NCBI GenBank assembly: GCA_028282325.1
Contig: JANQID010000081.1
Location: 1 to 37,013, forward strand
From: Chloroflexaceae bacterium
Lineage (GTDB): Bacteria; Chloroflexota; Chloroflexia; Chloroflexales; Chloroflexaceae
Direction of reading: 5' to 3'
DNA length: 37,013 nucleotides
Each line of letters begins with the position of its first letter. The first letter of the stretch is position 1. Position numbers and translations under genes: made by a program. Shown one piece after another: positions 1 to 8,900 of the stretch. Below the pieces are notes generated by a model. The model was not told the DNA's origin. It did not search any database and saw nothing but the letters and a program-made list of their open reading frames with translations.

Positions 1-154
1 CCGCATGGGGTCATTCTGAGCGCAGCGAAGAATCTCCGATTCCCCCAACGCCGAGACCCTTCACGCTGCCTGCGGCTCCGTTCAGGGTGACATGCGGCAT
101 GGGTTGTCATCCACGCTGCCGGCGGCGCCGTTCAGGGTGACATGCGGCATGGGT
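1..154. repeat. decayed dispersed intergenic repeat with a 43-nt tandem direct repeat
   Basis: Two 43-nt copies lie at 62-104 and 112-154, offset by exactly 50 nt and differing at only two positions (71/121 and 77/127). Each ends in the block TTCAGGGTGACATGCGGCAT. The first 40 nt carry CATTCTGAGCGCAGCGAAG, which I recognise as the core of a widespread intergenic repeat in Chloroflexi and other bacteria. The sequence is non-coding and sits upstream of panC. Its copy number elsewhere in the genome cannot be judged from this window. Confidence 0.7.
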
Positions 155-251
155 AGCATCGTTTGGTAGCTTCTGATAGAGTTCGTTTGGGCGGGGCGAT
201 GTGCAGCAGGTTTCGCCCTTCCTGATCGGTCTGGGATGGAGCGATGGATCT

Positions 252-1085
252 ATGGAGATTATCGACACGATCGCTGCGTTTCGCCAGGCGCGCGCGCGCT
301 TCGGCGAACTGGGGCTGGTTCCGACGATGGGCTATTTGCATGCGGGGCATCTGAGCCTCGTGCGACGCGCAAAGGCGGAGTGCGGCGCTGTTGCGACGAG
401 CATTTTCGTCAACCCGACCCAGTTTGGCCCCAACGAAGACCTGGAACGCTATCCGCGCGATATGGAGCGCGACCTGGCATTGCTGCGCGCCGAGGGCGTC
501 GATCTGGTCTTCGCCCCCGCCGCTGCCGAGATCTACCCCCAAGGCTTCAACACCTTCATCGACGTGGGCGGCGTCACCGAGATGCTGGAAGGTGCGGCGC
601 GCCCCGGCCACTTCCGCGGTGTGGCGACGGTGGTCTGCAAGCTATTCATGATCGTCCAGCCGACGCGTGCATATTTTGGCCAGAAAGATGCCCAACAAAC
701 AGTTGTGGTAAGCAAGATGATCCGCGACCTCAATTTGCCCGTCGAGGTTGTGGTGTGCCCGACGGTGCGCGAGCCAGACGGCCTGGCGCTGAGCAGCCGC
801 AACACCTATCTCACGCCTGAACAGCGCCAGGCCGCAACCGTGCTCTCGCGGGCGTTGACCGCGGCGCAACGCCGTTACGAGCAGGGCGAACGCAACGCCG
901 AGACTCTCCGCGAGGCAATGCATTCGCTTCTGGCCGCTGAGCCGCTGGCCCAGGTTGAGTATGTCAGCGCCGCCGACCCGCTGACCCTGCACGAACTGGA
1001 GGTGGTCGGTCCGCGCGGCGCGCTGCTTTCGCTGGCGGTGCGCATTGGCGCAACCCGCTTGATCGACAATGTAGCGCTGGAATAG
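252..1085 (+). CDS. panC: pantothenate synthetase (pantoate--beta-alanine ligase)
   Basis: Cytosolic ATP-dependent condensation of pantoate and beta-alanine, the last step of pantothenate (coenzyme A precursor) synthesis. The 277-residue product matches the family length. Visible signatures are the nucleotide-binding HxGH in MGYLHAGH (residues 27-33), FVNPTQF (52-58), GQKDAQQ (143-149) and the KMSKS-like LSSRN (180-184). The start is the ATG at 252 because PanC proteins begin just before the first beta strand (MEII...), and GGATGGAG stands 10 nt upstream. A GTG at 201 would add 17 residues with no family counterpart. It is followed after 91 nt by the polyamine genes aguB-aguA, with no obvious functional link. 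Confidence 0.96.
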   Translation: MEIIDTIAAFRQARARFGELGLVPTMGYLHAGHLSLVRRAKAECGAVATSIFVNPTQFGPNEDLERYPRDMERDLALLRAEGVDLVFAPAAAEIYPQGFNTFIDVGGVTEMLEGAARPGHFRGVATVVCKLFMIVQPTRAYFGQKDAQQTVVVSKMIRDLNLPVEVVVCPTVREPDGLALSSRNTYLTPEQRQAATVLSRALTAAQRRYEQGERNAETLREAMHSLLAAEPLAQVEYVSAADPLTLHELEVVGPRGALLSLAVRIGATRLIDNVALE

Positions 1086-1176
1086 CATATATCGGAGGCG
1101 AACGACGAGCGGAGCAGCCGGCGATAGTCGGCAATGCGCAGGACTTCAGGTTCCGCTTGCCAGATTATTCACTGCT

Positions 1177-2064
1177 ATGAAACATTCTCAAACCATAAAC
1201 ATCGGCCTGGCGCAGATGGTATGCGTCGTCGATCCGGACGAAAATCTCGACCGGGCGGTCAGCCTCGTGCGTAAGGCGGCGGCGCAAGGCGCGCAGATCG
1301 TCTGCCTGCCCGAGCTGTTCCGCTCGCTCTACTTCTGCCAGAGCGAGGATCATGACCATTTCGCGCTGGCCGAGCCGGTTCCCGGCCCGACGACCGCAAC
1401 ACTGGGTGCGCTGGCTGCGGAACTCGGCGTAGTGATTATCGCCAGCCTGTTCGAGCGCCGCGCCCCCGGCGTCTACCACAACACCACTGCCGTGCTTGAT
1501 GCCGATGGCGCATATCTAGGCAAGTATCGCAAGATGCACATCCCCGACGATCCGCTGTTCTACGAGAAATTCTACTTCACGCCGGGCGATCTGGGCTTCA
1601 AAGTCTTTGACACGCGCTTCGTGCGGTTGGGTGTGCTGATCTGCTGGGATCAATGGTACCCTGAAGCGGCCCGGTTGACCGCGCTGCGTGGAGCGGAAGT
1701 CCTTTTCTATCCCACCGCGATTGGCTGGCATCCGTCCGAGAAAGCCAAGCACGGCGCGATCCAGCACGCGAGCTGGGAGCTGATCCAACGCTCGCACGCG
1801 GTCGCCAACGGCTGCTACGTGGTCAGCGTGAATCGCACCGGCCACGAAGGCGCGCCCGACGGCGGGATCGAGTTTTGGGGCCAGAGCTTCGTCGCCGATC
1901 CGAGCAGTATGGTCATAGCGCGCGCGGCGGTCGATCGATCCGACGTTCTGGTGGTGAGCTGCGATCTCGGTCGCATCGACGTGCAGCGTACGCACTGGCC
2001 GTTCCTGCGCGATCGTCGCATCGACGCGTATGATGAAATCACGAAGCGCTATATCGACGAGTGA
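1177..2064 (+). CDS. aguB: N-carbamoylputrescine amidase
   Basis: Nitrilase-superfamily amidase that hydrolyses N-carbamoylputrescine to putrescine, CO2 and ammonia in the arginine-decarboxylase route of polyamine synthesis. The nitrilase catalytic triad is complete: Glu46 in CLPELF, Lys119 in KYRKMHIP and Cys156 in LICWDQWYPE. The stretch IPDDPLFYEKFYFTPGD is characteristic of the carbamoylputrescine branch rather than of generic amidases. The 295-residue length is normal. The next gene is agmatine deiminase, which makes its substrate, so the pair forms a two-step module. No arginine decarboxylase is present in the window. Confidence 0.95.
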   Translation: MKHSQTINIGLAQMVCVVDPDENLDRAVSLVRKAAAQGAQIVCLPELFRSLYFCQSEDHDHFALAEPVPGPTTATLGALAAELGVVIIASLFERRAPGVYHNTTAVLDADGAYLGKYRKMHIPDDPLFYEKFYFTPGDLGFKVFDTRFVRLGVLICWDQWYPEAARLTALRGAEVLFYPTAIGWHPSEKAKHGAIQHASWELIQRSHAVANGCYVVSVNRTGHEGAPDGGIEFWGQSFVADPSSMVIARAAVDRSDVLVVSCDLGRIDVQRTHWPFLRDRRIDAYDEITKRYIDE

Positions 2065-2115
2065 CGCGACGAACGTGTCGTGCAATCGCTTATTATTGAT
2101 GAACACAGAAACCTG

Positions 2116-3156
2116 ATGAACCCAAAAGCACAGGGCTACCGTATGCCCGCCGAGTGGGAGCCGCACCAGGCGACGTGGCTCTCGTGGCCGCACAAAGAGG
2201 AATCATGGCCGGGGAAATTGCATCTGATCCAGCCAGTGTATGCGCGTATGGTCGCTGAACTGGCGCGTTCAGAGATGGTGCATATCAACGTGAACGATGC
2301 CGCGATGGAAACGCAAGCCCGGTCGACTCTGCGCGCCGTCGGGGCGACGGGCGACATCCGCTTCCACCACTTCCCGACCGACGATGCCTGGTGCCGCGAC
2401 CACGGTGCGATATTCGTGCGGCGACCGCGGCCCGGCGGCGGCCACGAGATTGCCGCCACCGACTGGGACTACAACGCATGGGGAGAGAAATATCCGCCGT
2501 ACGATCGCGACAGCCAGATTCCGGCGCGGATGGCCGAGTATCTGGGTGCGCCCCGCTTCGTCGGCGGGATGGTGCTCGAAGGCGGCTCGATCGAGGTCAA
2601 CGGCGCAGGGCTGCTGCTGACCAGTGAATCTTGCCTGCTCAATCCGAATCGCAACCCGGACTTGAGTCGCGACCAGATCGAACAGCGCCTGATCGGAATG
2701 CTGGGCGTTGAACAGATCCTGTGGCTGGGCGAGGGCATTGTTGGCGACGATACCGACGGTCACGTCGATGACCTGGCGCGTTTCGTTGCAGTCGACACGA
2801 TTGTCACTGTCGTCGAGGATGATCCCGCCGACGCGAACTATGCTGCGTTGCAGGACAACCTGGCCCGACTGCACGCGATGCGCGACCAACACGAACGTGC
2901 GTTGCGCATCGTAACGCTGCCTATGCCGCCGCCCGTTGTCTATGAAGATCAGCGCTTGCCGGCATCCTACGCCAATTTCTATATTGCCAATCGATTCGTG
3001 CTACTTCCGTTCTACAACCATCCGAACGACGAACGCGCGCGACAGACGCTGCAAGAACTGTTTCCCGACCGCGAGGTCATCGGCATCGATTGCACCGACC
3101 TCGTGTGGGGGCTGGGTGCATTCCACTGTCTGACGCAGCAAGTTCCGGCGGTATGA
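2116..3156 (+). CDS. aguA: agmatine deiminase
   Basis: Guanidine-modifying enzyme (peptidyl-arginine-deiminase fold) converting agmatine to N-carbamoylputrescine and ammonia, which then feeds AguB. From the ATG at 2116 the product has 346 residues. Family landmarks are GYRMPAEWEPH near the N-terminus, DAWCRDHG (90-97), EGGSIEVNG (155-163), GDDTDGHVDD with the catalytic His216, and the nucleophile Cys338 in AFHCLTQQ close to the C-terminus. A GTG at 2080 would add 12 residues lacking family similarity, so I prefer 2116, although neither start has a strong ribosome-binding site. It lies 51 nt after aguB and converges with the minus-strand gene that ends at 3181. Confidence 0.95.
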   Translation: MNPKAQGYRMPAEWEPHQATWLSWPHKEESWPGKLHLIQPVYARMVAELARSEMVHINVNDAAMETQARSTLRAVGATGDIRFHHFPTDDAWCRDHGAIFVRRPRPGGGHEIAATDWDYNAWGEKYPPYDRDSQIPARMAEYLGAPRFVGGMVLEGGSIEVNGAGLLLTSESCLLNPNRNPDLSRDQIEQRLIGMLGVEQILWLGEGIVGDDTDGHVDDLARFVAVDTIVTVVEDDPADANYAALQDNLARLHAMRDQHERALRIVTLPMPPPVVYEDQRLPASYANFYIANRFVLLPFYNHPNDERARQTLQELFPDREVIGIDCTDLVWGLGAFHCLTQQVPAV

Positions 3157-3180
3157 GCGAACGCCGCGCCGAGATAGGGA

Positions 3181-3570
3181 TCAAAACAGGCTCAGTTGTT
3201 CGGCGTCAGCGTCGGGCGGCAACATTTCGCAACCGTGGGCGGCGGCCCACGCCGCATCGGGGCCACGCCAGCGGAAGCGTCGCATATCGATGCGCTCGTT
3301 AGCGCCGAAGCCGACGCCCTCAGCGATGAGCAGCTCGCGTTGCAGCAACCCGCGTGTGCTGATGCCGCCCTCTTTGTTCACGACGCGCTGCCAGGGTACA
3401 TCCTGGCCACCCTGCTTGGGAATCTCGTTCAGGGCATAGCCCACCTCGCGCGCTTCACAACCGCCGCCGACAATGCGCGCGATATCGCCGTAGCTGGCGA
3501 CCTGGCCCGGCGGAATTTCACGCACCACCGTATAAATCTTCTGATACAGGCGATAATCGCGATCGTTCAT
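3181..3570 (-). CDS. MGMT-family alkyltransferase-like protein (active-site Cys replaced by Trp)
   Basis: Small 129-residue protein with the DNA-binding domain of O6-alkylguanine-DNA alkyltransferases: the helix-turn-helix region (IPPGQVASYGDIARIVG, 19-35), the arginine-finger region REVGYALNEIP, and then PWQRVV where the enzyme would have PCHRV. Trp60 occupies the acceptor-cysteine position, so alkyl transfer is not expected. Known alkyltransferase-like proteins bind O6-alkylguanine and flag it for nucleotide excision repair. The start ATG has GGAG 7 nt upstream. It is the second gene of a two-gene unit, 15 nt after the threonine aldolase gene. The C-terminal tail (about 105-129) is acidic and not part of the core fold. 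Confidence 0.9.
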   Translation of the reverse strand: MNDRDYRLYQKIYTVVREIPPGQVASYGDIARIVGGGCEAREVGYALNEIPKQGGQDVPWQRVVNKEGGISTRGLLQRELLIAEGVGFGANERIDMRRFRWRGPDAAWAAAHGCEMLPPDADAEQLSLF

Positions 3571-3585
3571 TGCACACTCCCGGCG

Positions 3586-4635
3586 TCACCCTGCCAGAAT
3601 TTTGCGCAGGGTTGCAGCGGCGACCCGCATATCTTCAGCGCTGATGCCGTAGTGCGCCACCGCGCGCACTTTGCGCCCGCCCATTCCGCTGAGCAATACC
3701 CCGTGCCGCTCCGCTGAGGCGATCAACTGCTCTGGGCTAAAGCCAGAGACGGGATCAAGTTCGAAGATCACGATATTGCTCTGCACCCGCCCCAGATCAA
3801 GATCAACCCCCGGCAACCCGATCATCTGCTCTGCCAGGAAACGCGCATTGTCATGATCATCGGCCAGCCGCTCGACCATGTGCTCCAGCGCGACGATCCC
3901 CGCCGCCGCGATGATCCCCGCCTGGCGCATCCCGCCGCCGAGCATTTTGCGCACCCGGTGAGCGTGGGCGATGAAATTGCGTGATCCGGCCAGCAATGAG
4001 CCCACCGGCGCAGCCAGCCCTTTCGAGAGACAAAACTGAACGGTATCGACATGACGGGTCAACTCGCGCGCATCGATACCCAGCGCTATTGCAGCGTTGA
4101 ACACCCGTGCGCCGTCAAGATGCAATGGCACGCCAGCTTCCCGGGCTAATGCATGAGTCTGGGCCAGCACTTCCGGCGGCAACACCGCTCCGCCGCAGCG
4201 ATTGTGCGTATTTTCCAGGCACACCACCCCAGGCGGTGCGTGGTGCGAATCGCTGCCGTGACTCAACGCATTGCGCAGCGCCGCGAGATCGAGCGAGCCA
4301 TCGGGCAAGTTGGGCAGCGGATGGTACACAAGGCCGCCGAGAGCCGAAGCACCGCCCGCCTCATAATGATAGATATGGCACTCATCACCGAGAAGTACCT
4401 GCTGACCGCGCGTGCCATGGGCCAGCAGCGCTATCAGATTGCCCATCGTGCCGCTGGTGACCAGCAATGCCGCCTCTTTGCCGACCATAGCGGCGGCCAA
4501 TTCCTCCAGGCGATTGACCGTCGGATCTTCGCCGTACACATCATCGCCCAGAGGCGCGTTGGCAATCGCCTCGCGCATTGCCGGAGAAGGCAATGTCACC
4601 GTATCACTGCGTAGATCGATTACTTTGGCATCCAT
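3586..4635 (-). CDS. ltaE: low-specificity L-threonine aldolase
   Basis: PLP-dependent fold-type I enzyme cleaving L-threonine or L-allo-threonine to glycine and acetaldehyde in the cytosol. The family start DLRSDTVT (7-14), GDDVYGEDPTVNRLE (30-44), SGTMGNL (61-67), LENTHN (140-145), LHLDGARVFNAA (171-182) and the Schiff-base Lys205 in CLSKGLAAPVGS are all present. The 349-residue length is normal. It is the promoter-proximal gene of a minus-strand pair with the alkyltransferase-like gene, 15 nt apart. Its promoter must lie in the AT-rich divergent region shared with bchM. Confidence 0.94.
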   Translation of the reverse strand: MDAKVIDLRSDTVTLPSPAMREAIANAPLGDDVYGEDPTVNRLEELAAAMVGKEAALLVTSGTMGNLIALLAHGTRGQQVLLGDECHIYHYEAGGASALGGLVYHPLPNLPDGSLDLAALRNALSHGSDSHHAPPGVVCLENTHNRCGGAVLPPEVLAQTHALAREAGVPLHLDGARVFNAAIALGIDARELTRHVDTVQFCLSKGLAAPVGSLLAGSRNFIAHAHRVRKMLGGGMRQAGIIAAAGIVALEHMVERLADDHDNARFLAEQMIGLPGVDLDLGRVQSNIVIFELDPVSGFSPEQLIASAERHGVLLSGMGGRKVRAVAHYGISAEDMRVAAATLRKILAG

Positions 4636-5059
4636 ACATTCTGCTTCCGTATAGTTCTATTCAAGAAACATTCGACAACCTAAATGAAAGAAACAACAAC
4701 TCGAAAAAATATCGTTTGTTTATAAGTATTTTTTGCCCAATTGCGTTATCGCTCACAAGGTGTGAAAGTTATCGTTTGGAGCATATTAAAGCCAAATAGG
4801 TACTTTGCAAATATCATGTCCATTTTTTGCATATTGTTAGCACATCTTGACTCTCATGTTATAATCTGGTTGAAACCCGGTAGTTATGAGTCCATACTAC
4901 GATCGATTCGCTCATGCATATTGAGATTGATCGGCGGCAGCGGTTTTGACGCTATAGAAGCAGGCTGCCATATGGTTGTGATATGCATCGCGCGGTATGA
5001 TTTCGTCAAAGAGCCGCAAAGACGTTCTACGTAATGATTTCGTTAGGAGGCTACCGTCT
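4636..5059. other. AT-rich divergent intergenic region between ltaE and bchM
   Basis: About 420 nt without a convincing gene, far more AT-rich than the flanks. It holds the promoter candidate at 4837-4865. It also has two copies of TATCGTTTG, at 4710-4718 and 4770-4778, exactly 60 nt apart, which could be operator half-sites. A reading frame at 4741-5034 has no ribosome-binding site or recognisable family and is not called. Confidence 0.6.
4837..4865 (+). promoter_or_regulatory. predicted extended -10 sigma70 promoter for bchM/bchH
   Basis: A consensus -10 TATAAT at 4860-4865 is preceded by TG at 4857-4858, giving the extended form TGnTATAAT. A -35-like TTAGCA lies at 4837-4842 with a 17-nt spacer. 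Transcription would start near 4872, leaving a leader of roughly 190 nt before the bchM GTG. This is a pattern match only. Confidence 0.55.
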
Positions 5060-5755
5060 GTGACGAGCGCCACACAGCACAAAGCCCATCTGCGGGCATA
5101 TTTTGATGGTGTTGGCTTTGAACGTTGGTCAGCCATCTATGGCGAAGCCAAACTCTCGCTGGTGCGGCGTTCGATTCGTAATGGACACACTGCAATGCTC
5201 AACCTGGTCGGCAAATGGCTGGATGAGCATTATCCCCAAGTTCACGCAGATTTGCAAGCGCTCGACGCGGGTTGTGGCCCTGGCCTCTTAACGATGGAGT
5301 TGGCGCAACGTGATTTTTCGGTTACTGCGGTTGATATTGCCGAACAAATGGTAACAGCGACTAGGCAGAAGCTTCAGTCTGTCGGATTGGATCATCGTAT
5401 TCGCACTGTTGTGAGCGATCTCGAACATGTCAGCGGCAGTTATGACGTCGTCTGTTGCCTTGATGTGCTTATCCACTATGGACAACCCGGGTTTTCCTCA
5501 TTATGCAAACATCTGGCGCAGTTGTGCAAGGGCGTCCTTATCATTACCTACGCCCCCTATAGCCCCGCCCTTGCGTTGTTGCATCGGTTGGCATTACTTT
5601 TTCCTCGTAGCCAGCGCCGTACTGATATTCAAATGATTCCCGATCATGTCGTGCGTCAGACACTCGCTGCCGCTGGTATGCAGATCGGGCGAAGCACGCA
5701 AGTGAGTAACGGTTTTTACCACGTCACATTGCTTGAAGCATTCCGTACTGGTTAA
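5060..5755 (+). CDS. bchM: magnesium-protoporphyrin IX O-methyltransferase
   Basis: SAM-dependent methyltransferase esterifying the C13 propionate of Mg-protoporphyrin IX, directly after Mg chelatase in bacteriochlorophyll synthesis. The 231-residue product has the BchM-type N-terminus (HLRAYFDGVGFERWSAIYG, 10-28), Rossmann motif I in ALDAGCGPGLLTMELA (68-82), TAVDIAEQMV and LDVLIHY. I place the start at the GTG at 5060 because a perfect AGGAGG lies at 5045-5050, 9 nt upstream; an ATG at 4997 adds 21 residues and has no comparable site. The gene precedes bchH, whose product it is known in other phototrophs to work with. The 199-nt gap to bchH may hold an extra promoter. Confidence 0.93.
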   Translation: MTSATQHKAHLRAYFDGVGFERWSAIYGEAKLSLVRRSIRNGHTAMLNLVGKWLDEHYPQVHADLQALDAGCGPGLLTMELAQRDFSVTAVDIAEQMVTATRQKLQSVGLDHRIRTVVSDLEHVSGSYDVVCCLDVLIHYGQPGFSSLCKHLAQLCKGVLIITYAPYSPALALLHRLALLFPRSQRRTDIQMIPDHVVRQTLAAAGMQIGRSTQVSNGFYHVTLLEAFRTG

Positions 5756-5954
5756 GCCTATACACTACGCCTTTGTGCGCGGGAGCACCTGTAGAGACGC
5801 CGATGGCATCGTTGTGTCTGTAGTTCATATTTAAAACTACGTACTATCGAAAGTCGCGCTCTCCAGATTCCCGGCGTCGTCGCTTGAGATCTGTAGGCAG
5901 AGCAACCGGCGCGTCGAGACGTGACATAACTGAGAGCCGATTTCTGAGGTTCGT

Positions 5955-8900
5955 ATGCGCTTTATTTTTATTACAATGGATGGCAATCACGGTGCGGCGT
6001 TGCGTAATGCAGCCGCCACATTGCATCGTGAACATGGCGTTGAGCTTGGTCTCGGGTTGTACGATGCAACATCGTTGCGCAATGCAGCCGATTGGGAACG
6101 TCTGTCGCAAGATGTCGCCAAGGCCGATTTTGTTTTCGGTTCACGGCTGTTCGGCGAGGATTTTGTGCGTCCGCTGGATAATGCTCTGACACAGGCGACA
6201 TGCCCCGTCTGCATTATCACCAGCAACCCGACGCTGATGAACCACACCCGCATCGGGAAATTCAAGCTCGGCGGGTCTTCCGACGCCGATCACGAACCCG
6301 GATTGTTGCGCCAATGGATGAGCAAGCTGCGACCAAAGGGCAGTTCCAGCGAAGCCAGCCGCCAACTGGCTATTTTGCGCAATTTGAGCAAAGTGCTCAA
6401 GCTGATCCCCGGCAAGGCGCGCGATCTCTATACCTACATTGCGGCGCATCAGTACTGGCTGAATGGCTCGCCCGACAACCTGTATCGTATGCTCTGTCTG
6501 CTGGTTGAGCGCTATGTTCCCGGTTACAAGGGCAAGTTGCCGGTGCGGGATCCGATCATCTATCCCGATGTCGCGATTGTCCATCCCAATGCCCCCCAGC
6601 CCTTCGAGAGTCTGGAGAGTTATGAGAAGTGGCGGCGCGGCGATGCCAAAAAGCGCAAGCGCAGCAAAGGGCGCGCCGCGAGCGCCGCGCCGGAGAGCGA
6701 GGTTAGCTCCGCCGGATCGGTCGGTCTGCTGATCTTGCGTACGGTGGCGCTCAGCGGCAATACGGCTCACATCGATGCGCTGGTGCGTGCGCTGGAAACG
6801 CGCGGCATCGAGGTGCGGATGGCCTACGCCTCCGGCCTGGATATGCGCCCCGCCATCAAGAAGTTTTTCCTGAAGAGTGATAAAAGCGGCGCTCAGGGCG
6901 ATGGACGTAAAGCCGACATCGACGTGCTAATCAACGGCACCGGGTTTTCGCTGGTCGGCGGACCGGCCGAGAGCCGGCCTGATGACGCCCGCGCGGCCCT
7001 GGAAGAGCTTGATGTCGCCTACCTGAATATGATTCCACTGGCATTCCAGCGAGTTGAAGAGTGGCGTAACGATGACACAGGGCTTGTGCCGATCCATCTG
7101 GTGATGAATGTTGCGATCCCTGAGTTGGATGGCGCGGTGGAGCCGCTGGTGTTTGGCGGGCCATCGCTGGGCAGCGACTCGTTTGTCGCGTTGATGGATC
7201 AGATCGAATGGGCCGCCAATCGCATCGCTCGACGGGTGGCGCTCAATCATAAGTCCAACGCCGAAAAGCACATTGCTATTGCTATCTTCAGCTTCCCGCC
7301 GAACCTGGGCAACATCGGCACCGCCGCTTATCTCGATGTCTTCGCCAGTTTGCATCAGTTGCTTCAGGAATTGAAAGCGAATGGATATAGCGTCGAAGCA
7401 CCGGCGAGCGTCGAGGCGCTGCGCAGCGCGTTGACTGAAGGCAACGCCCTGCAATACGGCTCCGACGGCAATGTGGCGGCGCAACTGAGTGTAGATGATT
7501 ATCGCAAGCTCTTTCCCGGCTATGTCGATATTGAGCCCTTCTGGGGCGGCGCGCCCGGTGAGTTGTTAAACGATGGGCGCAGCTTCTACGTTCTGGGCCG
7601 TAAATTCGGGAATGTATTCGTTGGCATTCAGCCAAGCTTTGGCTACGAGCGCGACCCGATGCGTCTGCTGATGGCCAAGGATGCCGCCCCGCATCACGGC
7701 TTTGCGGCGTTCTACACCTGGATCGACCGGGTGTTCGACGCCGACGCAATCATTCACTTTGGCACGCATGGCGCGATGGAATTTATGCCCGGCAAGCAGT
7801 CGGGTCTCAGCAGCACGTGCTGGCCATTCCGCCTGCTGGGCGGGTTGCCGAGTTTCTACTACTACAGCATGAATAACCCCAGCGAGGCGACGATCGCCAA
7901 ACGTCGCGGCGCTTCGACGACGATCAGCTATCTGACGCCGCCGTTGCAGCAAGCCGGGCTGTACAAAGGCTTGCGCCTGCTCAAAGACACGCTGGATCGC
8001 TATCGCCAGAGTCCTGATGCATCGATGCTCGAAGATATTCGCCTCCAGGCCGACAAGCTGGGCATCGGCGTCGAACTGAAAGAGCAAGCGCTTGATGAAG
8101 AAAGCTACGTTGCCGCGCTCGCGCATGAATTGATCCAGATCGAGCAGCGCATGATCCCGATGGGCTTGCACGTGCTTGGCCAGGCGCCGTCGCCTGCCGA
8201 ACTGGTCGATTTCTTGGCGCTGTCATCGGCGTTCGCTCGCCCGCGCACCGGCCACGGCGATGAGACGCTGCTCCCCTTGCCGGAACTGGTCGCCAACGGT
8301 ATGGGCTGGGACTACGAGACTATCCGCGATACGATGAAGCATGATCGTACCGCGCAAGAGCGCTGGGAAAAGATCGACAAGATCATACGCGAGGCGATGC
8401 GGCGCTTTATCGACCTCTCCGATGCCGAGCGCAAGTCCGCTATGGCCGGCGGGCGGCATGGTTCGCACAACTCTGTTGATGCTTATCTGAGTACGGCTGC
8501 GAATATCAAGCCTGGTTCGCTCGCCCCGCTCTGGCATTTCCTGGGCGATCTTCTGGATCGCATCGTGCATGATCGCGAGATGTACGGGCTAGTTCACAGT
8601 CTCAACGGCGGTTACATTCCGCCGGTTCCGGGCAATGACGTGGTGCGCAACCCGGCAACCGTGCCGACCGGACGCAATATTCAGGGACTCGACCCCTACC
8701 GTGTGCCATCAGCGGTGGCGATGGAAAACGGCGCGCGGCTGATGATCGAGATGCTCGAACGCCAGACGCAGGAACAGGGCGGGCTGCCCGAAACCGTTGC
8801 GATGGTGCTCTGGGGAACCGACAACCTCAAGAGTGATTGCGAAGGCGTTGCCCAGGTGCTCGCGTTGCTCGGCGTACGTACGATCGTTGACGAACTGGGC

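Noticed and set aside
4741-5034. 97-codon plus-strand frame between ltaE and bchM
   Set aside because: No ribosome-binding site, overlaps the predicted promoter and the bchM start region, and the translation matches no family I know.
5820-5840. GTAGTT/AACTAC inverted repeat between bchM and bchH
   Set aside because: Six-base arms in an AT-rich stretch without a U-tract or promoter context; could be chance.
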